Shown: piece after piece, positions 42,867-51,189 of the stretch
Layout of the letters: each line of letters opens with the position of its first letter
How positions within the stretch are numbered: position 1 is the stretch's first letter
Source: JAGVSR01 sp964458265
GTDB taxonomy: Bacteria; Pseudomonadota; Alphaproteobacteria; Rhizobiales; Hyphomicrobiaceae
NCBI GenBank assembly: GCA_964458265.1
Contig: CAYWIF010000018.1
Span: forward strand, 1-64,000
Direction: 5' to 3'
Length of the DNA: 64,000 bases
Program-made: the position numbers and the translations under genes
The notes under the pieces: model-generated
Database searches by the model: none
What the model was told of the DNA's origin: nothing
What the model saw: only the letters and a program-made list of their open reading frames with translations

Positions 42867-43784
42867 CTACGCGACCTTCGGCACGCTGGATTGCGGCGAA
42901 ACCGGCTCGATCTTCGACCAGTCGGCGGCCCGGATCATTTTGATAAAGGTACTGGCCGCTGTCGATCTCTGCCGCCCGGCAACGGCAATTACTGAGACGG
43001 TGCGGTGCACGTCAAAACCCGCAACGTTGAAGTCTTTCAATCCCAGCAGGCCTGCAGTGCTGCGAGGGAGCACCGCAAACCCGATTTTTGGCTTCAGCAG
43101 CACGCCCACGTCCTGATCGGTGCAAACATTGTGCACATGCTTGCCATACCCGAGATTTTCGAGAAACGGCATGATCTCTGGCAAATGCTCGCAATGTGTC
43201 CGGTACACGAGCCGCTCCTTCGCGAGGTCCGCAGGATCGACGGCGCCGCGTTCTGCAAATTTGTGGGCCGGACCCACGGCAAACACGTACGGCTCGGTAA
43301 AGAGCTCCCAACTTTCGATCCGGTCCCAAGCCTCACCGAAGTTGCCCGCAAGTGCCACCTCGACCTCGCCCTTCTTGAGCATGTCCGCGACCTCGAGACT
43401 GGTTCCGCGCAAAAAGCGCAATTCCAGTCCCGGCAGGGCGTGCACCAATTCGGTAATGAACGTCACGATCAGCGAAATGTCGATGGCCAGCGACAGCCCG
43501 ATGGCAAGCGGCGCAATGGCGCCGCTCTTGATCGCTTGCGCAACCGACTTTGCCGACTTCGCGCTCTCGTAGCACTGCTGCAACATCGGCAGCATGCGCT
43601 GACCAAGGTCGGTCAAGTGGGTCAGATTGCGCTCACGACGGAAGAGATCGCCGCCAAGCTCGGATTCGAGTTGTTTGATCGCCCGTGTGAGCGACGGCTG
43701 CGCGACATGACACTCGTCCGCGGCCCTGGTGAAGTTCAACACCCTGGCTACGGCGAGGAAGTATCTCACCTGATGCATTTCCAT
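42867..43784 (-). CDS. LysR family transcriptional regulator
   Basis: A 305-residue LysR-type regulator. The DNA-binding N-terminus is MHQVRYFLAVARVLNFTRAADECHVAQPSLTRAIKQLESELGGDLF, and the periplasmic-binding-like effector domain begins at IAPLAIGLSLAIDISLIVTFI. AGGA lies 6 bases before the ATG. It is divergent from the short-chain dehydrogenase gene, with a 6-base inverted repeat (43854-43869) between them, so it may control that gene. Confidence 0.88.
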   Translation of the reverse strand: MEMHQVRYFLAVARVLNFTRAADECHVAQPSLTRAIKQLESELGGDLFRRERNLTHLTDLGQRMLPMLQQCYESAKSAKSVAQAIKSGAIAPLAIGLSLAIDISLIVTFITELVHALPGLELRFLRGTSLEVADMLKKGEVEVALAGNFGEAWDRIESWELFTEPYVFAVGPAHKFAERGAVDPADLAKERLVYRTHCEHLPEIMPFLENLGYGKHVHNVCTDQDVGVLLKPKIGFAVLPRSTAGLLGLKDFNVAGFDVHRTVSVIAVAGRQRSTAASTFIKMIRAADWSKIEPVSPQSSVPKVA

Positions 43785-43853
43785 TGCACGTCCTGATCGA
43801 TCTCAGCGCCTATGCACTGCTGGGTCAGATACGGCATGCGATGATAGCCCGTG

Positions 43854-43869
43854 GCTATGAAAACATAGC
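43854..43869. promoter_or_regulatory. inverted repeat in the LysR-SDR intergenic region
   Basis: GCTATG-AAAA-CATAGC is a perfect 6-base inverted repeat, 70 bases upstream of the LysR start codon. Its place between a LysR gene and a divergent target makes it a candidate operator. The sequence alone is weak evidence. Confidence 0.3.
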
Positions 43870-43946
43870 TCAACGGGTATTTCAGCTCCAGGGGGTCCGC
43901 CGGTACAGTTTGGTTAGGTAAACGGCACTGAATTACGGAGGCCAAA

Positions 43947-44150
43947 ATGAAAGAATTAGCCCTCCTTACGTTGGACGAGGCGCTCTGCCTCGAGCGCCTT
44001 CAAATCCGCAACAGCGGAACTTCTTTTGCCCCCCCAACGGTAACCCGCAGGCTGCCCGCCCCCTCCCAGGTGAGCCTGCCATCCAGGACTCGGGAGTATG
44101 CGCTCCCCCCACAGCTACTCCCGGGTCCCCTTTCCATACGCGCTGATTGA
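43947..44150 (+). CDS. possible small protein or leader peptide, 67 aa
   Basis: The frame begins MKELALLTLDEALCLERLQI after a strong ribosome site (GGAGG, 5 bases upstream), then becomes Pro/Ser/Arg-rich without recognisable structure. It ends 20 bases before the dehydrogenase start. It could be a translated leader or an unused frame. The good ribosome site is the only positive evidence. Confidence 0.3.
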   Translation: MKELALLTLDEALCLERLQIRNSGTSFAPPTVTRRLPAPSQVSLPSRTREYALPPQLLPGPLSIRAD

Positions 44151-44170
44151 ATTCAGTTCAGGTGACGGTC

Positions 44171-44995
44171 ATGCAAACGATGTTGGCCCACGACGAATTT
44201 GCGGCACCTTCCCGGACTTTGGCCGGCAAGGCCGCCATCATAACTGGCTCCACGAGCGGCATAGGATTCGGCATTGCCCGCGCGTTTGCTGCTTCCGGCG
44301 CCCACGTGATGCTGAACGGCTTGCCGTCATCGGACATTGAAACAACGCGAAAAGGCCTGGAGCGGGACTTTGGAGTTATGGCCGCGTTTTCACCCGCTGA
44401 CATGTCAATGCCCGTCGAAATCGGCACCATGTTCGATGCAGCGCTTGCCAGTTTTGGTAAAGTCGACATCCTCGTCAATAATGCCGGCATCCAGCACGTG
44501 GAAGCCATCGAGACCTTTCCACCGGACAAGTGGGACCGGATCATCGCCATCAATCTGTCGGCTGCCTTCCACGCAATCCGGGCGGCAGTGCCAGGCATGA
44601 AGGCTCGCAACTGGGGCCGCATCATCAATGTCGCCTCTGCCCATGCTCTCGTCGCCTCGCCGTTCAAGTCCGCCTATGTCGCCGCCAAACACGGCATCGT
44701 TGGCCTGACAAAGACGGTGGCTCTGGAAACAGCGGAGCACGGCATCACGGCCAATGCAATCTGCCCTGGTTATGTGCTGACCCCACTGGTGGAAAAGCAA
44801 ATTCCCGAAACAGCGCGCGCTCGCATGCTCACCGAGGAGCAGGTCGTCCGCGACGTTCTCTTGAAAGCTCAGCCGACACATCGGTTCGTGTCCACCGAGG
44901 AAATCGGTGCTCTCGCGGTCTTCCTTTCAACCGATGCCGCCCGATCGATTACAGGCGCCGCCTTGCCCGTCGAAGGCGGCTGGACCGCTCAATAG
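44171..44995 (+). CDS. bdhA: 3-hydroxybutyrate dehydrogenase (short-chain dehydrogenase)
   Basis: Oxidises 3-hydroxybutyrate to acetoacetate with NAD. The cofactor motif is ITGSTSGIGFGIA. NNAGIQHVEAIETFPPDKWD and INVASAHALVASPFKSAYVAAKHGIVGLTKTVALE, with catalytic Ser-Tyr-Lys, match the PHB-linked 3-hydroxybutyrate dehydrogenase family closely. The ATG at 44171 gives 274 residues; the frame also opens at TTG 44147. The cell probably uses it in polyhydroxybutyrate breakdown, though no pha genes lie in the window. Confidence 0.85.
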   Translation: MQTMLAHDEFAAPSRTLAGKAAIITGSTSGIGFGIARAFAASGAHVMLNGLPSSDIETTRKGLERDFGVMAAFSPADMSMPVEIGTMFDAALASFGKVDILVNNAGIQHVEAIETFPPDKWDRIIAINLSAAFHAIRAAVPGMKARNWGRIINVASAHALVASPFKSAYVAAKHGIVGLTKTVALETAEHGITANAICPGYVLTPLVEKQIPETARARMLTEEQVVRDVLLKAQPTHRFVSTEEIGALAVFLSTDAARSITGAALPVEGGWTAQ

Positions 44996-45205
44996 CCCGG
45001 TATGGATACTTTGCCTCCCAAACCGCGCCACCCAAACTGGTGTGCGCGGCCTTTTCTTGTAACACCGACATCGGCGGCAATAGCCAAGCGCTATCAAAAG
45101 AAGGCTTATGCGGTATTTCAAATTCGCAGTCCAACGGCGCCAATGTCTCCTTGCTCATCGAGCGATCCACGCTCCGCGTCATTGTATCCAGCAAAGGAGA
45201 ACGTC

Positions 45206-45691
45206 ATGACTTCAATTACCCGCACCTCATTCGTTCCTTTTACCTTGGCGGCGCTGCTGTCCAGCGTCGTCCTTCTCGGGGCATCGATCGCACATGCCGG
45301 AGATTGCCCGGCCGGCAAGGTGACCGGGAATGGCCAAACTGCGGGCGCAACCGCCCACAAGAACGTGGCTGAGAAGCTGCTCGGCCAGATCGATCTCTCG
45401 AAGGAGAAGATCGCTGTCGCCGGCCACCACTTCCGCATGCGCCGGCTCGACATCCAGCCCGGCGGTGAAGTGGCTTGGCACAGCCACGGCGACCGGCCTG
45501 CGTTGATCTACGTCGTCTCTGGCACCATCACAGAGTATTCAAGTCACTGCGCCGATCCCATCGTCCACAAGACCGGTGAGCTTTCCGTCGAGCAGGGCGG
45601 CCTGTCACACTGGTGGAAGAACAACTCCAAGCACCCGGTCGTTCTCATCTCGGCCGACATTGCCGCGGACCCCGAGCAGTCCGGCATGTAA
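45206..45691 (+). CDS. exported cupin domain protein
   Basis: A 161-residue protein with a cleavable signal peptide (LAALLSSVVLLGASIAHAGD). The single cupin barrel carries LDIQPGGEVAWHSHGDRPALIYVVSGTITEY, with the HxH and downstream Glu metal ligands of cupin motif 1, and GLSHWWKNNSKHPVVLISADI as motif 2. It is probably a periplasmic metal-binding protein of unknown substrate. ATG 45206 has AAGGAG 8 bases upstream; the frame is open from 45002. Confidence 0.85.
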   Translation: MTSITRTSFVPFTLAALLSSVVLLGASIAHAGDCPAGKVTGNGQTAGATAHKNVAEKLLGQIDLSKEKIAVAGHHFRMRRLDIQPGGEVAWHSHGDRPALIYVVSGTITEYSSHCADPIVHKTGELSVEQGGLSHWWKNNSKHPVVLISADIAADPEQSGM

Positions 45692-45710
45692 CCGGAGCGA
45701 GTACCAGCAG

Positions 45711-45734
45711 CCGGCGGCATTCCACTGCCGCCGG
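45711..45734 (+). other. 9-bp perfect hairpin between cupin and MFS genes
   Basis: CCGGCGGCA-TTCCAC-TGCCGCCGG is a perfect 9-base stem with a 6-base loop, 20 bases after the cupin stop and 25 bases before the MFS start. No T-run follows, so it is not a standard terminator. It could protect the upstream mRNA or attenuate readthrough into the transporter gene. Confidence 0.5.
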
Positions 45735-45758
45735 ATCGCGCCGGGTCAGGAGAGCACA

Positions 45759-46952
45759 GTGCAGCTCAGAATTCACATACCGGTAGAACATTCCGCAGCA
45801 GTCGATTTTCGTCGCCTGTCACTCGTCGCTCTGATCGCGTTTCTCACGGTCGTAGACCTGTTTGCTGCCCAGGCCCTTTTACCCGTCCTCGCGCAACACT
45901 ACGCCGTAAGTCCCGCTGCAATGGGTGTCGCCGTCAATGCCTGCACGCTTGGAATGGCAGTCGGCGGACTCTCTGTTGCATTTTTCGGTCATCTGATCCC
46001 GCGCCGCCTCGGAATAACTGCGAGCCTGGTATTTCTCGCACTGCCAACCCTCTTGCTCGCCATCGCACCCACGCTGGCGGCCTTTTCCGCTCTACGCATC
46101 GCCCAGGGACTTGCCATGTCGGCCGCCTTCGGCCTGACTCTCGCCTATCTTGGCGAGCGCTTCATGGCAGAAAAAGCCGCAAGCGCTTTCGCCGCTTACA
46201 TCACTGGAAATGTAGCCAGCAACCTTGTCGGCCGGTTGATTGCAACGAGCGTCGCGGATCATGCCGGTTTGCCAGCCACCTTCGCGACATTCGCGGCTCT
46301 CAATCTTGCCGGCGCGTTCCTTGTCTATCTGACCGTCGATCGGATACCGCCCGCCCATTGCGCAACCTGCACGAAAGGCGTCCTCGCTGGAGCGCAGTCG
46401 CACTTGCGCGACCCTGCCCTGCGGGCCAGCTTTGCAATCGGCTTCTGCATCTTGTTCGCATTTATCGGCACCTTCACGTACATCAATTTTGAGCTGGTTC
46501 GCGCTCCTCTGTCCCTTGGAGTGATGCAGCTCGGCTTCATCTACTTCGTGTTTCTGCCGTCGATCCTATCGACACCGCTGGCCGGCCGCGCAGTCGCCGC
46601 TCTTGGCGTTCGCCCGGCCCTATGGAGTGGCCTCGCTGCGGCAACGCTCGGACTTCCGCTGCTACTCGCGCCCACGCTCACGCCTGTGCTCGCCGGCATG
46701 GTCCTGGTTGCCGCGGGGACGTTCTTCGCACAAGCCGTTGCAACCGGTTTTGTCAGCCGCGCCGCAACCGACAACAAGCCCGCCGCCAGCGGAATCTACT
46801 TGGCCAGCTATTTCCTTGGGGGTCTGGTCGGCAGTGCGGTTCTGGGCTTTCTCTATCAGGACTTCGGCTGGCCCGCATGTGTCGCGGGTATCGCGATGGC
46901 TCTGGTAGCGGCCGCCGTGCTAACCGTGCGATTGCGTGAACCACTCATCTAA
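45759..46952 (+). CDS. major facilitator superfamily transporter (YnfM-like drug/metabolite exporter)
   Basis: A 397-residue protein with 12 predicted membrane segments. The first helices (LSLVALIAFLTVVDLFAAQALLPVLAQHY) and the loop FFGHLIPRRLGI (MFS motif A area) are typical, as is GIYLASYFLGGLVGSAVLGFLY in the C-terminal half. The substrate is unknown. The start is GTG 45759 behind AGGAGAG; the frame is open from 45576. Its last 8 bases overlap the convergent metalloprotease gene. Confidence 0.87.
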   Translation: MQLRIHIPVEHSAAVDFRRLSLVALIAFLTVVDLFAAQALLPVLAQHYAVSPAAMGVAVNACTLGMAVGGLSVAFFGHLIPRRLGITASLVFLALPTLLLAIAPTLAAFSALRIAQGLAMSAAFGLTLAYLGERFMAEKAASAFAAYITGNVASNLVGRLIATSVADHAGLPATFATFAALNLAGAFLVYLTVDRIPPAHCATCTKGVLAGAQSHLRDPALRASFAIGFCILFAFIGTFTYINFELVRAPLSLGVMQLGFIYFVFLPSILSTPLAGRAVAALGVRPALWSGLAAATLGLPLLLAPTLTPVLAGMVLVAAGTFFAQAVATGFVSRAATDNKPAASGIYLASYFLGGLVGSAVLGFLYQDFGWPACVAGIAMALVAAAVLTVRLREPLI

Positions 46953-48528
46953 AGGCTGCGACGCGGGCAGCCTCCTCAGCAATCACCTGCGCGTTGTTGC
47001 TTGCATCATTGCCGGCTGGCACACCCTTGATCTTGATGGCAGGGCTTGACCACACTGGAATGCGAGGGCAACCGCCGCAGCTATCCTTGTAACTCATCAT
47101 GGTCCGCCACTCGGTACCATGGACAAAGCCGTGACCGTGGGCAAACGGCCGTACGCTGTCGTCGAGGCCTAGATCGTGTCGAGCCCCGATCAGGTGGCCT
47201 ATTTCGTGTGCGAGCGAGTAGGATGTCGCCGCGCAGCCCTGGTCTACGACCGCGAACGCCCGGTCTGCCGGGGCATGGATCTGGGCGGCAAGTCCGCAAC
47301 CCTTTGGATCATCGACAATCAGAACCGCCACGTCAGCACGATATCGGTCCCGCAACTCATGGACTTCGTCCATGATCCCGTCCTTCTTGTCGGCGAACGC
47401 AAAGACGTGGTTGAAGTGGCTTCCGGTCTCGGCGTAATCCGTCGCATAGGTGTGAACGAGTTCAAGCTGGACGTTGCTCACGCCGGAATTGTGAAATGAC
47501 TGGTTGGCTTCTTCGATGGCAAGCGCAACAAGATCCCGCTCGATGTCACTATAGAAGCGCGCCGCCGATTTGGTATAGGCGGCGATTACGGAAATTGCGA
47601 TCTGAGGCCGGGCTGCCGCATTCCTAAAGTGCCCGCCGCTGATCGCGCCCGGTCCGATGCCCGCGAAGCGCTGATCTTGGCCACTGTCTTCCTGGTTCTG
47701 CGTCTCCCTTGGAGCTTTCCGTAACATGCTGGCATCGCCCTGCTCTACGAGCGGGTCCTTTTTCATGCCCATATCGCGCATCTGCTGGCTCGACATTGGA
47801 GCATGTTCGGGTGGCAGCCGTTTCGGTGCAAGCTCGATGATCGCATGCATCCCCTCGCCCAGGCTGCGAACGGAATAGATGTGTCCTCTGTAGGTCACGC
47901 TTCCACTGAGACGGCCGTCAACCCACCAGATCAGCGTGACGGGCTCGTCGGTTCCCTCAACAATGCCGTGCCAGGCGTAGCCTTCCCGCGTCTTGCGAAT
48001 ACTGGTGCGCACAGCCGTGACGGATAGCTGATCGCTGAGCTTCAGAACCAGCCGAGCCTTGGTCCTCTCGCCGGGGACCGCCATATCCTTCGTCAGGGCG
48101 TGCTCCAGGACCTCCGGCGATGGCAACGCCATAGCCGTCATACCCATGACGGGCGCCTGGCGCATGGTGTCGTTCATCATGTGTTTCTGACTGTCGGTCA
48201 CCTCACTGCCCTTCGGCATCGGGGCGAAGGCGTGGTTCCAAGTCTCGCCCAGAACCGTAACGGTACCTCCATTCAGAGCCACCGCTTTCTTCAGCGCGTC
48301 GAGCAGCTCCGCCGGCACGCGCCACGTCTCGCTTCGCGTCATGGGCAGCTCTGCCGAATGCTCCGTTCCCGCGAGCCGCGTTAAAGCGTCGTAGCCCGAG
48401 CTGCCGTGCGGCGGCAGCCCCGTTAAAATGACGTCGACGGTCTCGTCCGCCCAGGCCGGCACGTGGACCATCATCGTACTGACAAGAATTGCCGCTCGCA
48501 GAGAGCGTGAAAGAACCCTTTTCATCAT
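46945..48528 (-). CDS. secreted zinc metalloprotease, reprolysin-like (M12B-type metzincin)
   Basis: A 527-residue protein with an N-terminal signal peptide (LRAAILVSTMMVHVPAWAD). The N-terminal part to about 290 is a prodomain-like region without known motifs, containing a Met-rich stretch (MGMKKD, MRQAPVMGMTAMALPSP). The catalytic domain holds HEIGHLIGARHD, the HExxHxxGxxHD zinc site of reprolysins, and the Met-turn in WRTMMSYKDSCGG. It probably acts outside the cytoplasm. The start could be either of two adjacent ATGs (48528 or 48525); no strong ribosome site is visible. Confidence 0.82.
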   Translation of the reverse strand: MMKRVLSRSLRAAILVSTMMVHVPAWADETVDVILTGLPPHGSSGYDALTRLAGTEHSAELPMTRSETWRVPAELLDALKKAVALNGGTVTVLGETWNHAFAPMPKGSEVTDSQKHMMNDTMRQAPVMGMTAMALPSPEVLEHALTKDMAVPGERTKARLVLKLSDQLSVTAVRTSIRKTREGYAWHGIVEGTDEPVTLIWWVDGRLSGSVTYRGHIYSVRSLGEGMHAIIELAPKRLPPEHAPMSSQQMRDMGMKKDPLVEQGDASMLRKAPRETQNQEDSGQDQRFAGIGPGAISGGHFRNAAARPQIAISVIAAYTKSAARFYSDIERDLVALAIEEANQSFHNSGVSNVQLELVHTYATDYAETGSHFNHVFAFADKKDGIMDEVHELRDRYRADVAVLIVDDPKGCGLAAQIHAPADRAFAVVDQGCAATSYSLAHEIGHLIGARHDLGLDDSVRPFAHGHGFVHGTEWRTMMSYKDSCGGCPRIPVWSSPAIKIKGVPAGNDASNNAQVIAEEAARVAAFR

Positions 48529-48619
48529 CGCGCACCACACAGCCGGACACCTCAAACGAAAGTGGGCTTCCTGGCTCGGAAAACCAGGAAGCCCTCGGGC
48601 GGCGCATCAAAATCGGAAA

Positions 48620-48895
48620 TCAGCCGCCCGACTTCGACTTGGACTGCATGTCCGCGAGGATCTTGTCCCACACGCCATGTGGCGAGAAATCGTCACCAGC
48701 GGTGCAAGAGTTGTACGCGTCGAGAGACTTGCGAACGGCATCGGCCAATTCATACCCGCTCATCTTGTCGACGTAGATCGACATCTGGCCGAGAAACTTC
48801 TTGTAGCCGTTATCGCAATCGGCCTTCGCCGCGAAAGCGGGCGAAGCAGCGGCAACGAGCGTAGCGGCGAGAACTGCAAAAGTAAGGCGCTTCAT
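48620..48895 (-). CDS. small exported cysteine-containing protein
   Basis: A 91-residue protein with a signal peptide (MKRLTFAVLAATLVAAASPAFA) and a mature helical part, ADCDNGYKKFLGQMSIYVDK to TAGDDFSPHGVWDKILADMQ, containing two cysteines. Similar small proteins occur in Rhizobiales without assigned function. ATG 48895 has AGGAG 6 bases upstream. It lies upstream of the reprolysin-like gene on the same strand, with a 91-base gap. Confidence 0.7.
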   Translation of the reverse strand: MKRLTFAVLAATLVAAASPAFAAKADCDNGYKKFLGQMSIYVDKMSGYELADAVRKSLDAYNSCTAGDDFSPHGVWDKILADMQSKSKSGG

Positions 48896-49171
48896 GGGGG
48901 ACTCCTGTTGTTTGGTTTGGCCGCGGCCCGTGGCCTTGCGGTTGTTGGAGAACCTAGCGAGGGGCCCCACGGCTTTGAAATGCCGTTGCGGTCTGGAATC
49001 GATAGCTGTCGGCTATCCACTTTATTGAAACCGGTAGCTTGCGCCGGCCCGCCACCGTCACGGCAATAGCCCTCGACTATGAAATCACAAGTCAATCGCT
49101 ATTTCTGTTTCGGGACCACACGGCGTCACCATCCTAGGCAATCCAAAGCCACCAAAAAGGGATGACGAGCC

Positions 49172-49660
49172 ATGACGATTAAAACTCTAAGACCCGCAAC
49201 GCTTCCATCCACTTTCCTCGCGATCGCGATCAGCGTGCTTGCCATAGCGACTGCCGAGGCTGCGTCGTCGACCAACGGGATTGTGCGCGTGAAGAGCAGC
49301 TTCAGTGCCCACGAGACCATCGAACGGCTGAAGGCCGACATTGCAAAGAAGGGCATCACGTTCTTTGCCGCCATCGATCAGAACGAACTCGGCGCCAAAG
49401 CCGGAATCGCGATCAATCGCTCCACGCTGCTGCTGTTTGGCAATCCGTCCCTTGGCATCCAGTTTCTTGCATCCAACCCAGAGGCCGGGCTCGATTGGCC
49501 GGTCCGCTTGCTGGTCATCGAGGACAAAGACCATCAGGTCTGGGCCGTTTACAACGACTTCGGCTGGATCAAGCGGCGCCATCGCATCCGCGACCGCGAT
49601 CCGCAATTCCAGATGGCGACGGAAGTGATCCGATCGATCACGTCCAGCGTGACCAAGTAG
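49172..49660 (+). CDS. exported DUF302 domain protein
   Basis: A 162-residue protein with a signal peptide (LAIAISVLAIATAEAAS) followed by a complete DUF302 domain: IVRVKSSFSAHETIERLKADIAKKGITFFAAIDQN and LLLFGNPSLGIQFLASNPEAGLDWPVRLLVIED. The function is unknown; the fold is a beta-alpha sandwich. Its stop is 23 bases from the patatin start on the same strand, so co-transcription is likely. Confidence 0.88.
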   Translation: MTIKTLRPATLPSTFLAIAISVLAIATAEAASSTNGIVRVKSSFSAHETIERLKADIAKKGITFFAAIDQNELGAKAGIAINRSTLLLFGNPSLGIQFLASNPEAGLDWPVRLLVIEDKDHQVWAVYNDFGWIKRRHRIRDRDPQFQMATEVIRSITSSVTK

Positions 49661-49683
49661 ATCGGCAAATCGCGAGACGCGCC

Positions 49684-50862
49684 ATGAACATTTTTTCCAA
49701 CAGCCAGACACTGCCCTCCGCCGAACCGTTTGCCGAAACGCGAACGGGCGCCAACCGCATCGTGATCGTCTTTCAGGGCGGCGGTGCGCTCGGCGCCTAC
49801 CAGGCCGGTGTCTATCACGCGCTCCATGACGCAGGCATCGAGCCGGATTGGATCGTCGGGACGTCGATCGGCGCCATCAACGGCGCCCTGATCGTCGGCA
49901 ATAAACCTCCAAACAGGATCGCGGCGCTGGAAGAATTCTGGCGGCGCATGACACAAAAATCGTACTGGGGGCCATGGTCGCTGTGGCCAAAGCTGACCCA
50001 GTATGTGGCTTACGGCTCGACGATCGCATCCGGGCTGCCGAACTTCTTCAGTCCGAATCCACACGCGTTTTTAAGCCCGCACTTTCCTTTGGGTGCCGAG
50101 CGCGCAGGTTATTATTCAACCGCACCCCTCGCCGCAACGCTGTCGCAGTTGGTAGATCTCGACCTTCTGAACGCCAAAGCACCCCGACTTACCGTCGGGG
50201 CAGCTGAGGTTACGACAAGCCAGATGCACTATTTCGACAGTTCCGGGACAAGGCTCGGCATAGAGCATATTCTAGCTTCCGGAGCCCTTCCGCCGGCCTT
50301 CCCAGCCGTCCGCATTGATGGAAAACTGTACTGGGATGGTGGAATTTTATCAAACACACCGGCCGAGGTTGTATTCGACGATCATCCTCGGCACAACTCG
50401 CTCATCTTTGCGGTCCACATGTGGAACCCGGTCGGGCGCGAACCGGAAACGATGTGGGAGGTCCTCCACCGGCACAAGGATATTCAGTACTCGAGCCGTG
50501 TCGCCTCCCATATCCGCCGTCAGGCCGACATCCACCGCCTGCGCCGCGTCGTGCGCGAGTTGTCCGCCTTCGTTCCTGAACACCTGCAGGACCATGAGGA
50601 CGTACGTGCCTTGACCGCATTCGGCTGCCCGACACGCATGCATGTCGTCCGGCTCCTGGCGCCGCCATTCGAAAACGATGATCACACCAAAGACGTGGAC
50701 TTCTCCATGTCCGGCATCAGACGCCGCTGGGAAGCTGGCTATGAAAAAACAAAAAACGCTATTCAGCGAGCCCCTTGGCGGGAACATGAGAAGGACATGG
50801 AAGGAGTCTTTTTACACGAACTTCATGAAACAGACCTAGCGAGGATATCGACGAACCAGTGA
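49684..50862 (+). CDS. patatin-like phospholipase
   Basis: A 392-residue alpha/beta hydrolase. The oxyanion motif FQGGGALGAYQAGVYHAL, the nucleophile GTSIGAING and the catalytic Asp in LYWDGGILSNTP are all intact. The C-terminal extension (from about 250) is of the kind seen in bacterial patatins with a DUF3734-like tail. No signal peptide, so it probably works on membrane lipids from the cytosolic side. The frame is open further upstream; the ATG at 49684 was chosen for family length. Confidence 0.9.
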   Translation: MNIFSNSQTLPSAEPFAETRTGANRIVIVFQGGGALGAYQAGVYHALHDAGIEPDWIVGTSIGAINGALIVGNKPPNRIAALEEFWRRMTQKSYWGPWSLWPKLTQYVAYGSTIASGLPNFFSPNPHAFLSPHFPLGAERAGYYSTAPLAATLSQLVDLDLLNAKAPRLTVGAAEVTTSQMHYFDSSGTRLGIEHILASGALPPAFPAVRIDGKLYWDGGILSNTPAEVVFDDHPRHNSLIFAVHMWNPVGREPETMWEVLHRHKDIQYSSRVASHIRRQADIHRLRRVVRELSAFVPEHLQDHEDVRALTAFGCPTRMHVVRLLAPPFENDDHTKDVDFSMSGIRRRWEAGYEKTKNAIQRAPWREHEKDMEGVFLHELHETDLARISTNQ

Positions 50863-51189
50863 TAATGTAGAATGGGTCTTCCCACGTTCGAGCCGGCGAA
50901 TCCACGAGTTGGCTATGAACTTGCCTGAACTTCTGCCGGTTTCATGGACACCATGGCAGAGAATTTCATGAGGCTGGCGGAGCATCAAGGATGCGCCGGA
51001 GTTTCATTCGAGATGACAAGACGAGGCAGTCCGGCTTGTGAGGGATCGGGCCCTCCGGTAGTTGCCAATTCCGGTCCCAGAGGATATTCGTCGCCCATGG
51101 GCTGGTCGGTTCGCTGACTGACAGGGTTACGAACCCCATCCGAGCAGCGCAAACCTTGCGTTGACCAGTTCGAATGCTCAAGAGGTCGT
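50863..51189. other. intergenic region upstream of the RND efflux operon
   Basis: About 327 bases with no recognisable gene. Frames at 50966-51224 on the minus strand have no motif and overlap the adaptor gene start. AGAGG lies just upstream of 51190. The segment probably holds the efflux operon promoter, but no clear -35/-10 pair or repressor palindrome was found. Confidence 0.4.
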
